Part shown: piece after piece, positions 26,301 to 34,339 of the stretch
Layout of the letters: the number at the start of each line of letters is the position of its first letter
How positions within the stretch are numbered: position 1 is the first letter of the stretch
Assembly (NCBI GenBank): GCA_023415305.1
Contig: JAEZKZ010000102.1
Span: 68,383 to 132,382, forward strand
Direction: 5' to 3'
DNA from: Bacillota bacterium
GTDB taxonomy: Bacteria > Bacillota > Clostridia > Acetivibrionales > DSM-1351
Length of the DNA stretch: 64,000 nucleotides
Notes under the pieces: generated by a model
Databases searched by the model: none
What the model saw: the letters and a program-made list of their open reading frames with translations, nothing else
What the model was told of the DNA's origin: nothing
Made by a program: the position numbers and the translations under genes

Positions 26301-26914
26301 TCCCTGAATTCCTTGACTGCATCATAATCTACAAGGCTGGCCAAGTCTTCATATTCCAAAGCTTCAATCTTTTGAATTTCATGAGAAGTTCTGAAACCAT
26401 CAAAAAAATGTAAGAAAGGAAGTCTGCCCTTTATTGCTGCCAAGTGTGCAACCGGTGCTATATCCATTACTTCCTGCACTGACCCGGAAGCCAACATGAC
26501 AACTCCTGTTTGTCTTGCTGCCATTACGTCCTGATGGTCTCCAAATATGGACAGAGCCTGGGTTGCAATTGCTCTGGCACTGACGTGAAATACAGCAGGC
26601 AGCAATTCTCCTGATACCTTATACATATTTGGTATCATTAACAGTAATCCTTGTGAAGCGGTAAAGGTTGTAGTCAAAGCTCCTGCCTGCAACGAACCGT
26701 GAAGTGTTCCTGCTGCACCTGCTTCAGACTGCATCTCTACAACACGGACTTTTTGTCCGAAAATATTTTTTTTACCTTTGGCAGACCATTCATCTACGGA
26801 TTCCGCCATGTTCGACGATGGTGTAATAGGATAGATAGCAGCTACATCTGTATATGCATAGGCAACATATGCAGCAGCCGTGTTACCGTCCACCGTCATT
26901 TTAATTTTTGACAT
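23384..26914 (-). CDS. nifJ: Pyruvate:ferredoxin (flavodoxin) oxidoreductase
   Basis: A 1176-residue single-chain PFOR that oxidises pyruvate and CoA to acetyl-CoA and CO2 and reduces ferredoxin, the central step of clostridial catabolism. Domains in order: pyrimidine-binding TPP domain (AYAYTDVAAIYPITPSS), transketolase C-like domain, EKR linker, and two 4Fe-4S ferredoxin motifs (CIQCNICSLVCP and CTGCGNCADVCP). The C-terminal TPP domain follows, with proximal cluster cysteines (CAGCGET) and GDGWAYDIGYGGLDHVLA. The length is normal. GGGGTGG lies seven bases before the start. A 63-residue gene lies 31 bases upstream on the same strand and is probably co-transcribed. Confidence 0.97.
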   Translation of the reverse strand: MSKIKMTVDGNTAAAYVAYAYTDVAAIYPITPSSNMAESVDEWSAKGKKNIFGQKVRVVEMQSEAGAAGTLHGSLQAGALTTTFTASQGLLLMIPNMYKVSGELLPAVFHVSARAIATQALSIFGDHQDVMAARQTGVVMLASGSVQEVMDIAPVAHLAAIKGRLPFLHFFDGFRTSHEIQKIEALEYEDLASLVDYDAVKEFRDRSLSPNHPVTRGTAQNPDVYFQNREAANPYYDNIVSIVEDYMNKVGELTGRKHGLFDYYGAPDAENIIIAMGSITDVIEETIDYLNANGEKYGVVKVHLFRPFSAKHLLNVIPKTVKKVAVLDRTKEPGAIGEPLYLDVKAAYYGLENAPLIVGGRFGLASKDTTPAHIKAVYDNLKQPSPKDGFTIGIVDDVTHTSLNIDEHINAAPKSTIKCLFWGLGSDGTVGANKQAIKIIGDHTDKYVQAYFAYDSKKSGGVTMSHLRFGDEPIKSSYLVHEADYIACHNQSYVNQYDLLKGIKKGGTFVLNCLWNEKELEDHLPAELKRQIARNNVQFYTVNAYSIAENIGLGNRINMIMQAAFFKLANIIPIDEAVRYLKEGVVKSYGKKGENVVRINQEAIDKGIDSVVKVNVPESWKDAQDTSNTDIVEPDFIKNILRPSNAMRGEDLPVSTFVELEDGTIPNGTSAYEKRGIAVNVPEWIPENCIQCNICSLVCPHAVIRPVLATDEEMNSAPDTFVTRKAVGKGMEQYQFRIQISPMDCTGCGNCADVCPAKEKALVMKKLSTQTEHEIPNYEFSTTKVSYKGGNFGNKTIKDSQFRKPLYEFSGACAGCGETPYIKLVTQLFGDRMMIANATGCSSIWGASYPASAYTVNNEGKGPAWANSLFEDNAEFGYGFYLGVKQMRERIRDIALQLSDMDIDDNLKAKLGAWVASTEDGEASKGASEDLLEAVKAYSPKDQQQTQLIAELLEKKDYLVKRSIWIVGGDGWAYDIGYGGLDHVLASGDDVNVLVFDTEIYSNTGGQASKATPTSAIAKFASSGKKAAKKDLAGQMMTYGNVYVAQVGIGADRNQLLKAIAEAEAYNGPSIIIAYAPCISHGIKDGMGRSIANSANAVSAGYWHLFRYNPDLKQQGKNPFILDSKEPNSGFRDFLMNQVRFSSLVKEFPAEAEELFSMAEEHAKERYSKLKKMSEG

Positions 26915-26945
26915 AAAAAAACCACCCCGCTATTTATAAATTTTA

Positions 26946-27137
26946 TTAAAGTCTACTACCGTTATCTACCCATTTTTTTGCTTCTGAAACGCCCTCTTCA
27001 TCAGGGATAATGACATCTGTATGCTGCTGCTTTGTTTTTTCCTTGGTCCATGCTGCAGTACCTTCATTATCAGTGGGTCTGTAGGCTGTTAAGCGCCTGT
27101 TGTCATGACCGTCAAGTTGTGCATCTTTTTTACCCAT
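26946..27137 (-). CDS. Small DUF3787-like protein, 63 aa
   Basis: A 63-residue soluble, highly charged protein. Its centre, YRPTDNEGTAAW, and the C-terminal EAKKWVDNGS resemble the short clostridial DUF3787 group as I remember it; the function is unknown. GGAGG lies seven bases before the start. It ends 31 bases before the PFOR gene on the same strand with no terminator between, so the two are probably co-transcribed. Confidence 0.7.
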   Translation of the reverse strand: MGKKDAQLDGHDNRRLTAYRPTDNEGTAAWTKEKTKQQHTDVIIPDEEGVSEAKKWVDNGSRL

Positions 27138-27433
27138 AAACTTACCTCCATATACAAAAAAATTTTTACTGATGTTTTAGTTTTTCTTATTTTTACTTAT
27201 TTATTCTAATTCTTATAGTTATTCGCCCAAAATTTATCTATTACACAAAACTAAGTGAGTAAATAGTAACTTTGTTCTGTAATTAATCATACAAAGAAGG
27301 GAGTGAACTTGTAGATTGTAAAAAAATATATAAACAGTTATAATTTATATACTAAATAGACACAAAAAAACTCATTATAGATATATAATATATCATCAGC
27401 AAATCAATTCAAAAATTCAGAAGGATGGCTGTT

Positions 27434-29821
27434 ATGCAAAAAATAAATCTGAACTATGACTGGTATTACAAAAGTGATTACAATGAGAATTATTTAGAAA
27501 ACTCTTTTGATGATAGTGGTTTTGAATTGGTTAATATACCCCATACCAATAAAATTCTCGACTACAATAATTTTGATGAGGCTGAATATCAATTTGTATC
27601 CTGTTACAGGAAAAAGCTTTACATAGCTTCCGAACTGATTGGTAAGGCACTTTTACTAAAGTTTGAGGGTGTTTCATCGTATGCAGAAGTATATTTAAAC
27701 GGTAGTTTTATCGGAGAGCATTCAGGGGGTTATACGCCTTTTGAATTTGATATATCCGATAGGGTTCAATATGGTAAAAACAATTCACTGGTAGTGGTAT
27801 GCGATTCTACAGAGATGAAAGACATCCCGCCCTTTGGCAAGGTCATTGACTATCTTGTCTATGGAGGAATATATCGTGAAGTGTGGCTGGAAATCAGAGA
27901 GAAAGCATATATAAAAAATATTTTTATAAGAACATATGATGTTCTGACACCTGAAAAAACATTGGATATAGATATAGAACTTTCACAGGCTTATCCGGAC
28001 ATGTATATTGAGTTTAAAATACACGATGCTGAGAGACGGCTTGTTAGCCGGTTTACCTATCCGATGGGAAATTCAGTATGGGGTAACACCCGGGGAAAGG
28101 TATCGAATGTCCTGATTTGGGATATTGAGAATCCCGTAATATATAAAATGGAGGCCCGGTTAAAAATAAATCAAATTGTAATTGATAGCTGTGAGACCAG
28201 GTTCGGATTCAGAGAAGCTGTATTCAGACCGGAGGGCTTTTATCTGAACGGGAAAAAAATAAAGCTGATTGGCTTAAACAGGCATCAGTCTTATCCCTAT
28301 GTCGGTTATGCAATGCCGGAATCAGCTCAAAAAAAGGATGCCGACCTGCTTAAATATGAACTGGGAGTTAACATGGTACGAACCTCCCATTATCCACAAT
28401 CCAGACATTTCCTTGACAGGTGTGACGAAATTGGACTGCTGGTATTTGAGGAAATCCCAGGCTGGCAACATGTGGGGAAGGAAAAGTGGAAGGAGCTGTC
28501 CTGCCAAAATGTGAGGGATATGATTCTAAGGGACAGAAATCACCCGAGTATTGTATTGTGGGGGGTAAGAATCAATGAATCCGCCGATTATGATGAGTTC
28601 TACCATAATACCAACAGAATTGCCCATGAATTGGATAATACCCGGCAGACCGGAGGTGTGAGGAACTTTAAGGACAGCAGTCTGCTGGAGGATGTTTATA
28701 CCTATAACGATTTTATTCATAATGGCAGTAATTCAGCACTTGAGCTGCCTTCAAGGGTGACGAAAACCAATGCCCCCTATCTTGTTACAGAACACAATGG
28801 ACATATGTTTCCTACCAAGCGCTTTGACAATGAGAGCAGAAGGCTGGAGCATGCCTTGAGACATATGAGGGTTCTGGATACTATGATGGGCAGCAGCAGA
28901 ATAAGCGGTGCCATTGGCTGGTGCATGTCCGACTATAACACTCATAAGGATTTCGGAAGCGGAGACAGAATATGCTATCACGGTGTCAGTGATATGTTCA
29001 GAATACCTAAGCTTGCCTGGTATGTATATGCATCCCAGCAGGACCTCGTTCCAGTGCTGGAACTCTCTTCATCCATGGATATAGGAGAACATTCCGGAGG
29101 AGATATCGGAACCGTATATGCCTTTACCAACTGTGACTATATAAAACTCTACAAGGATAATGAGTTTATTAAGACCTTTTATCCTGACAGGAAGCAGTTC
29201 CCTAATCTGAAACACGCCCCGATAAAAATTGATGATTTCATTGGAGACCTTCTTACAAAGTATGAGAATATTACCGGTAAGGACTCTCTTAGAATGAAAA
29301 GCGTATTAAGGGATGTTTCCAAATTCGGAATGAATCTTCCCTTTGGCTCGAAGCTTCTTATGGGAAGGCTGATGCTTAAATACAAGCTCTCAATGGATGA
29401 CGGTATGAGACTTTTCGGAACATACGTAAGTAATTGGGGCGGCCAGCGCATCAGCTTCAGATTTGAAGGCTATAAGAACAATGAGGTGGTAAAGAGTGTA
29501 ACAAAGTCAACTTCAGAGACTTCCTGCCTTAAAGTTGAAGCTGACAGCAGTGTATTAGTTGAAGCCGGGACTTACGATGTAACAAGGATTGTATTAAAAG
29601 CAACCGATCAAAACGGTAATATTATGAACTATGCAAATGATGCTATGGCAATTGAAGCCAAAGGACCAATAGAGATTATGAGCCCAAAATGCATAGCCCT
29701 GATCGGTGGAGTTAGAGCCTTCTGGATAAAAACAAAAGGCAGTTCGGGCAAAGGTATTGTAAGAATTAAATCTGAGAAATATGGAGTTCATCAATTAGAG
29801 TTTGAGGTAGTAAAAGAATAA
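27434..29821 (+). CDS. Glycoside hydrolase family 2 (beta-galactosidase/glucuronidase-like)
   Basis: A 795-residue GH2 enzyme. An N-terminal sugar-binding jelly roll is followed by an immunoglobulin-like domain and a TIM barrel from about residue 270. The acid/base Glu382 lies in WGVRINE and the nucleophile Glu453 in LVTEHNGHM. Two further beta-rich domains complete the chain. There is no signal peptide, so it acts in the cytoplasm on imported oligosaccharides. The exact sugar is not readable. Start 27434 is preferred over ATG 27425 because of spacing to GAAGG. It is transcribed alone and ends at a strong hairpin. Confidence 0.9.
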   Translation: MQKINLNYDWYYKSDYNENYLENSFDDSGFELVNIPHTNKILDYNNFDEAEYQFVSCYRKKLYIASELIGKALLLKFEGVSSYAEVYLNGSFIGEHSGGYTPFEFDISDRVQYGKNNSLVVVCDSTEMKDIPPFGKVIDYLVYGGIYREVWLEIREKAYIKNIFIRTYDVLTPEKTLDIDIELSQAYPDMYIEFKIHDAERRLVSRFTYPMGNSVWGNTRGKVSNVLIWDIENPVIYKMEARLKINQIVIDSCETRFGFREAVFRPEGFYLNGKKIKLIGLNRHQSYPYVGYAMPESAQKKDADLLKYELGVNMVRTSHYPQSRHFLDRCDEIGLLVFEEIPGWQHVGKEKWKELSCQNVRDMILRDRNHPSIVLWGVRINESADYDEFYHNTNRIAHELDNTRQTGGVRNFKDSSLLEDVYTYNDFIHNGSNSALELPSRVTKTNAPYLVTEHNGHMFPTKRFDNESRRLEHALRHMRVLDTMMGSSRISGAIGWCMSDYNTHKDFGSGDRICYHGVSDMFRIPKLAWYVYASQQDLVPVLELSSSMDIGEHSGGDIGTVYAFTNCDYIKLYKDNEFIKTFYPDRKQFPNLKHAPIKIDDFIGDLLTKYENITGKDSLRMKSVLRDVSKFGMNLPFGSKLLMGRLMLKYKLSMDDGMRLFGTYVSNWGGQRISFRFEGYKNNEVVKSVTKSTSETSCLKVEADSSVLVEAGTYDVTRIVLKATDQNGNIMNYANDAMAIEAKGPIEIMSPKCIALIGGVRAFWIKTKGSSGKGIVRIKSEKYGVHQLEFEVVKE

Positions 29822-29843
29822 ATTGCTGAATGTAATGGTCTCG

Positions 29844-29900
29844 TAATATCAAAGCTAATATACAGAGCTGTACTATCAACTCGAATATTAGCTGATATTA
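29844..29900. terminator. Terminator between the GH2 gene and the converging membrane-protein gene
   Basis: TAATATC-AA-AGCTAATAT pairs with ATATTAGCT-G-ATATTA across a loop of about 23 bases. The stem has about 16 pairs with a one-base bulge, and TTATTTAAC follows on the plus side. Confidence 0.7.
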
Positions 29901-29916
29901 TTTAACAGTAAGTGAG

Positions 29917-30792
29917 TTACTGAGTTTTTACAAGCTTTAAAAACTTTACCGCGAAAGGTATTGCCACTCCGCCAAGGATAACGAAGGTTCCTACAAGACC
30001 GATCAATTGGGGCAGCGGTAGTCGTATTCCGTAATAATTCTGAACAATAGATTGGATGATAACCATTATCCCTACCAAAGCAAGTAAAACCAGTAGAAGC
30101 GGTGTGAGTATATAGCCGCGCCGATCCTTTTTATACAGCCAAAAAGCACATAGTATACAGGCAGGCAAGATAACCCCCAGGTCTATTGCAAAGGTTGGTA
30201 CTGTTGTATATATTTCCAAAGCGTCTATTGAACCTGTGATGTCCCCGCTTAAGGTTGCAGGCAATATAAAAAAAATCATCCAGCACAGGGTAGAACAACC
30301 ACCCACAAAAATAGTAATTAGTGGACCTGTAAACCTCTTATCATATACCGATTTCGGATACGGTTCCTGTTTCATCAGCCCGGCGAGATTCCATATAAAG
30401 GAATACAGTGCTGTACCGAATAAGACTAAATATAAAATATAAATTCTATTAAAGGAGAACTCGGTAACTAGGCAAATTGCATGATATAAAAGACCGCTTA
30501 GCAAAGAGACCTTTACAAAACGAATCCACAAATATTTTCCCTCTAAAAACACGCCTGCAATTATAAGGATACCTACAACCAGCATTGTGATATCCGTCCC
30601 TTTACCAGTGGCTGCTTTAAGAATTGTATCATGGGCATATATGCCATCTCCAAACAAATAACTCTTTTCTCCATATGTATTAATAACCTCAAGTCGGCTA
30701 CCTCCACTGGAATAGAAAATGCCGATACACGCAGATATCATCATAAGAACAGCTGCTATCAGCGAGAGTACATCAAATTTTATCTTTACCAT
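29917..30792 (-). CDS. Polytopic membrane protein of unknown function
   Basis: A 291-residue protein with about seven to eight hydrophobic segments and few charged loops. The exposed loop after segment 1 contains GGSRLEVINTYGEKSYLFGDGIY. I do not recognise the family. Its start overlaps the 3' end of the MarR gene upstream, so the two form one operon, and this protein is the likely target of the MarR repressor. Drug or solvent resistance would be a guess. Start 30792 is preferred over ATG 30801, which abuts the ribosome site. Confidence 0.75.
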   Translation of the reverse strand: MVKIKFDVLSLIAAVLMMISACIGIFYSSGGSRLEVINTYGEKSYLFGDGIYAHDTILKAATGKGTDITMLVVGILIIAGVFLEGKYLWIRFVKVSLLSGLLYHAICLVTEFSFNRIYILYLVLFGTALYSFIWNLAGLMKQEPYPKSVYDKRFTGPLITIFVGGCSTLCWMIFFILPATLSGDITGSIDALEIYTTVPTFAIDLGVILPACILCAFWLYKKDRRGYILTPLLLVLLALVGIMVIIQSIVQNYYGIRLPLPQLIGLVGTFVILGGVAIPFAVKFLKLVKTQ

Positions 30793-31243
30793 GAAAATCA
30801 TCCTGCTTTCTAAAATTATCTAAATTGCTAAATAATTTATTACAGACATTATTAACCGTATCAAGCTGTTCTTCTTTGACTCCTTCAAAGAGTTGCCTAG
30901 TATAGAGGATTCCCAGCTCTTCATTTGCTTTTAAAAATTCCTTTGTCTTGTTTGTTAATTGTACTTCCAGAGTTCTTGCGTCCTTTTTTCCCTGACACAA
31001 TTCTACATAACCCTTGTTACGCATGATCTCCAACATTTTTCTAACATTTTGTCGGGTTGTTCCGTTTACTTCAGCAATGCGGTTAATTGATAAGTCTGTT
31101 TCGGGCATATTTGAAACAATAATAAGCAGAAACCACTGTTTCAGGCTCAAGTCATCAAATAGTCCATCTCCTTTACTTTGTATCTTGTTTGCTACAATGA
31201 GAATGTTTCCAAATGTTATCTGTGCTTTCTGAATCCAATCCAT
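30773..31243 (-). CDS. MarR-family repressor
   Basis: A 156-residue winged-helix regulator. The HTH region is LSINRIAEVNGTTRQNVRKMLEIMRNKGYVEL, followed by the wing with KDART. Start 31243 has GGAG seven bases upstream; the ATG fourteen codons earlier lies inside the operator region. Two 16-bp palindromes stand just upstream of the ribosome site, so autorepression is likely. The membrane-protein gene downstream overlaps it and should be co-regulated. Confidence 0.92.
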   Translation of the reverse strand: MDWIQKAQITFGNILIVANKIQSKGDGLFDDLSLKQWFLLIIVSNMPETDLSINRIAEVNGTTRQNVRKMLEIMRNKGYVELCQGKKDARTLEVQLTNKTKEFLKANEELGILYTRQLFEGVKEEQLDTVNNVCNKLFSNLDNFRKQDDFHGKDKI

Positions 31244-31256
31244 TTTTTTCTCCAAT

Positions 31257-31295
31257 ATGCAACTAGTTGCATTTATTTTATGCAATTAGTTGCAT
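31257..31295 (-). promoter_or_regulatory. Two tandem MarR operators
   Basis: ATGCAACTAGTTGCAT at 31257-31272 is a perfect palindrome. ATGCAATTAGTTGCAT at 31280-31295 is the same palindrome with one changed base. Their centres are 23 bp apart. They lie directly before the MarR start and about 120 bp before the divergent ferritin-like gene. Confidence 0.85.
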
Positions 31296-31412
31296 ATTGT
31301 CAAGAGCTTTATGCAAAAGGATTCAATAAAAGGATTCTGAGCGTAGCACTTTATTCTCGGCATTACATATTATGTAGTATACTATTATGTTAATCAGAGG
31401 AGGCATTCTAAG

Positions 31413-32357
31413 GTGCAAAAATGGCCATTTTTTAATAAACCGAAAGTTCAACCCGAACAGAAACAGGAGGCGGCCCAGCAGGCTATACCCAACGGTATGA
31501 CCATGCCAGCGCAGCAGCAGAAGCCCAACCAGCAGGCCATGCCCAACGGCATGACCATGCCAGCGCAGCAGCAGAAGCCGAACCAGCAGGCCATACCCAA
31601 CAGCATGACCATGCCTGCTCAGCAGCAGAAGCCCAACCAGCAGGCCATGCCCAACGGCATGACCATGCCCCTTCCTACTGTACCTGCACCCAAGGATAAT
31701 TCCATGTATATGAGCCCAGTCAAGAATATGAAAATGGGTCATAATAATGATGACATTATGGGTCAGTACATGAATAAACCCAATATAATGGGTCAACAGC
31801 AAATGGAAAATAATAATCTCTTATCAGAACAAATGAAAAATTACAATATGATGGGTCAGCATATGAAAAATGATGAAAGTATGATGGGCAATTCCATGAA
31901 GGGTGAGGATATGGAGGACCAGCTCGATAGCCAGGTAAGTATGGCTGAAGCTCTGGAACTTATTAAAGCAGCAGTTGAAGGAGAGAGAGAAGACAGGATG
32001 TTTTATGATTTCCTTATAAATAATGCCCCTAATAACAAGGACAGAGAAATTATAAAGGGTATCAGAGATGATGAAATTAGACATGCAAAATTATTCCGTC
32101 GACTATATTTTGAACTTACCGGTAAAGTTATCAGTCCTAAACAGGAGGTTGACTTCCAAAAACCAGCAAATTATTGTGAGGGCCTAATAAGGGCGTTAAT
32201 GGGTGAGCAAAATGCTGTGAGAAAATATCGCAAGATATTGTTTGCCATGAAGGAAAGAAGTCATATAAATACTTTAACTGAAATTATAACCGATGAGATA
32301 AGACACGCTTCATTATACAATCTGTTAATTCATAATAATGACTGCAAGTATCAGTAA
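31413..32357 (+). CDS. Ferritin-like di-iron protein with a Met/Gln-rich repetitive N-terminus
   Basis: A 314-residue protein. Residues 27-86 hold three full 18-residue repeats plus a partial fourth, of the form NGMTMPAQQQKPNQQAMP. A Met- and Asn-rich stretch follows to about residue 160. From about residue 175 a four-helix ferritin/rubrerythrin-like domain begins, with EGEREDRMFYDF, DDEIRHAKLF, GEQNAVRKYRKIL and TDEIRHASLY; the two ExxH motifs are intact. It has no signal peptide. The start is GTG with GAGGAGG about ten bases upstream. A metal-binding, oxidative-stress or spore-coat role is plausible; the repeats suggest an adhesive or disordered tail. Confidence 0.82.
   Translation: MQKWPFFNKPKVQPEQKQEAAQQAIPNGMTMPAQQQKPNQQAMPNGMTMPAQQQKPNQQAIPNSMTMPAQQQKPNQQAMPNGMTMPLPTVPAPKDNSMYMSPVKNMKMGHNNDDIMGQYMNKPNIMGQQQMENNNLLSEQMKNYNMMGQHMKNDESMMGNSMKGEDMEDQLDSQVSMAEALELIKAAVEGEREDRMFYDFLINNAPNNKDREIIKGIRDDEIRHAKLFRRLYFELTGKVISPKQEVDFQKPANYCEGLIRALMGEQNAVRKYRKILFAMKERSHINTLTEIITDEIRHASLYNLLIHNNDCKYQ
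31491..31670 (+). repeat. 54-bp coding tandem repeat
   Basis: Units start at 31491, 31545 and 31599, with an 18-bp partial unit at 31653. They are nearly identical at DNA level, which points to recent expansion. They encode the Met/Gln/Pro repeat of the ferritin-like protein. Confidence 0.95.
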
Positions 32358-32378
32358 GGGTCAAAAGGATTACTGAAG

Positions 32379-32410
32379 AACAGTCGGGCTTATGCCTGGC
32401 TGTTTTTCAG
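32379..32410 (+). terminator. Terminator of the ferritin-like gene
   Basis: AACAGTCGGGC, four bases, GCCTGGCTGTT, then TTTCAG. About ten pairs with one mismatch. Confidence 0.8.
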
Positions 32411-32749
32411 TGTATAGGAATTCATGCCTTTTATAGTCGGTGAAAATGCCATTAAACTCGAGCTGGAAATATTAAATCATTCCTTTAGTTCACACAGCTA
32501 ATTTAAGATGGACAGCACGTTCGCTATAACTACTTAAAACTATTTGGTAATTATGCTTATGGGAAATATCCTGATGATTTATGCAAAATAGCTAAATTTA
32601 TGCCTAAAGGGTGTACATAGTCAGACTTTTAGGTTAAATTGTATGTATATAAGAAAGGATTACCTAATAAAATAGTCACTGATTATTATTTTGGTGATCA
32701 GATATGGATATGCGGATTGCTGCATAAAAAAATATAAAAGAGGCTGATT
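32411..32749. other. Intergenic stretch with a possible decayed coding remnant
   Basis: This holds no clear gene. An open plus-strand frame at 32507-32620 lacks a start codon but has protein-like composition (LKLFGNYAYGKYPDDLCK), so it may be a gene remnant. The promoter of the dedA gene must lie near its right end; GAGG at about 32740 is its ribosome site. Confidence 0.3.
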
Positions 32750-33397
32750 ATGGATATAGTACTTAAGTTTTTTGATTTTGTAATGCACTTGGACAAGAAT
32801 CTGACCCAACTGGCAAATGATTTCGGGATTTGGACGTATCTTATTCTATTTTTAGTGATTTTCTGTGAAACAGGTCTTGTTATAACACCGTTTTTACCTG
32901 GTGATTCAATGATATTTGTAATAGGTGCACTGGCCGCCAGCGGCGATTTGAACTTCCCGGTGATAATTGCAGTTCTTATTGCAGCTGCCATATTGGGAGA
33001 TACGTGCAACTATCATATCGGAAAGTTCATTGGTCCGGCAATTTTCAAAAAGGACAACGTAAGATTCCTAAAAAAAGAATATCTTATCAAAACTCATAAT
33101 TTTTATGAAAAGCATGGCGGAAAAACCATTATTATTGCGAGGTTTATTCCCATTATAAGAACTTTTGCCCCGTTTGTTGCGGGAATGGGTTCAATGAGTT
33201 ACCCAAAATTCATAAGTTATAATATTATCGGCGGAATTTCATGGGTTGCACTCTTCTCCTTTGGTGGCTTCTTCTTCGGAAACATGCCTATTGTTGAGAA
33301 CAATTTCAGTCTTGTGATAATTGCCATAATATTCATTTCTCTTGTACCTGGTGTAATTACGTATTTAAAGGAAAGAAAATCAACACCTGCTGAATAG
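32750..33397 (+). CDS. DedA-family membrane protein
   Basis: A 215-residue SNARE-associated/DedA protein with the usual arrangement: FCETGLVITPFLPGDSMIF, then GDTCNYHIGKFIG, then the conserved FIPIIRTFAPFVAGMG, which carries the functionally important Arg. There are four to five membrane segments. DedA proteins act in membrane lipid homeostasis, possibly as lipid scramblases or carriers of undecaprenyl phosphate. The GAGG ribosome site precedes ATG 32750. It is monocistronic, with a terminator downstream. Confidence 0.93.
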   Translation: MDIVLKFFDFVMHLDKNLTQLANDFGIWTYLILFLVIFCETGLVITPFLPGDSMIFVIGALAASGDLNFPVIIAVLIAAAILGDTCNYHIGKFIGPAIFKKDNVRFLKKEYLIKTHNFYEKHGGKTIIIARFIPIIRTFAPFVAGMGSMSYPKFISYNIIGGISWVALFSFGGFFFGNMPIVENNFSLVIIAIIFISLVPGVITYLKERKSTPAE

Positions 33398-33435
33398 CTG
33401 ATAAAAAACCAAAAAATGCTGAAAATACAAAAGTT

Positions 33436-33482
33436 CCGGCTTGCTGATAACATTGTTATAATGTAGGGCAGCCGGTTTTTTA
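33436..33482 (+). terminator. dedA terminator
   Basis: CCGGCT at 33436-33441 pairs with AGCCGG at 33470-33475, extended by GC pairs inside, and is followed by TTTTTTATT. Confidence 0.8.
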
Positions 33483-33539
33483 TTGTTCCTTACTTAATAT
33501 CATTGCTATTAAACATATCTGAATTTAATATTATAAAAG

Positions 33540-33571
33540 TTCACCCAAAGTTCACAATTTTTATTTATAAT
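33540..33571 (+). promoter_or_regulatory. PhoP-like direct repeat and -10 box of the second two-component operon
   Basis: TTCACC at 33540 and TTCACA at 33551 are 11 bp apart, the spacing of PhoP-type boxes. TATAAT follows at 33566-33571. The same repeat precedes the DUF2680-like gene at 35.8 kb. Confidence 0.65.
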
Positions 33572-33664
33572 TTATTAAGAAATGAAAAATTTTGAAAATA
33601 TTGAAGAATTCCTCGACGTAAATGACGTCGGTTTCCAATCAGAGTGTTAAAGGAGGCTGTGGCT

Positions 33665-34339
33665 TTGATTAAAATATTGCTTGCCGATGATGAAGAAAGA
33701 ATGAGAAGACTGGTTTCAGACTTTCTGAAAAGACAGGGATATGCCGTTGTTCAAGCTGAGAATGGACAGCAGGCTATTGAAATATTTAATATAACAGGAG
33801 ATACTCTGGATCTGATAATTCTGGATGTAATGATGCCAGGGATGGATGGCTGGGAAGTTCTGAGGCATATACGCCGTAATTCCAGACTTCCTGTTATAAT
33901 GCTTACTGCCAAAAGTACCGAAGCTGATGAATTGTTCGGATTCGGGCTGGGTGCTGATGAATATATTACTAAGCCCTTTAGTCCGATGATACTCATTGCA
34001 AGAGTACAGGCAGTACTGAAGAGATATAACATGGTGATAAGTGAGAAAAAGAACTACAGCGGACTTGAAATAGATCAGTCAGCCCATACTGTCACTTGCG
34101 ACGGAGAAGAGGTTGAACTGACTCCAAAGGAATTTCAACTGCTGGTATACCTTTGTGACAATGTTGGAATAGCCCTATCCAGGGATAAAATATTGAATTC
34201 GGTTTGGGACTATGAATATTTCGGAGATGCCAGAACTGTGGATACCCATATAAAAAAACTCAGGCTGAAGCTGGGCAAGAAAGGCGATTACATACAAACT
34301 ATAAGGGGACTGGGCTATAAATTCGAGGTGTCCAAATGA
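33665..34339 (+). CDS. OmpR/PhoP-family response regulator
   Basis: A 224-residue regulator. The receiver has ADDEERMRRLV, the phospho-Asp in LIILDVMMPGMDGWE, MLTAKS and the Lys in YITKPF. A winged-helix DNA-binding domain follows, ending in DTHIKKLRLKLG and TIRGLGYKF. I choose TTG 33665 as start because it lies eight bases after AAGGAGG; the ATG/GTG frames before it overlap that site. Its stop overlaps the kinase start by four bases. Direct repeats at its promoter and at the next operon suggest autoregulation. Confidence 0.93.
   Translation: MIKILLADDEERMRRLVSDFLKRQGYAVVQAENGQQAIEIFNITGDTLDLIILDVMMPGMDGWEVLRHIRRNSRLPVIMLTAKSTEADELFGFGLGADEYITKPFSPMILIARVQAVLKRYNMVISEKKNYSGLEIDQSAHTVTCDGEEVELTPKEFQLLVYLCDNVGIALSRDKILNSVWDYEYFGDARTVDTHIKKLRLKLGKKGDYIQTIRGLGYKFEVSK

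Noticed and set aside
31323..31802. Minus-strand protein with His-Ala-Val-Gly-His repeats
   Set aside because: It is the antisense of the repeat region of the ferritin-like gene, and overlaps that gene's start.
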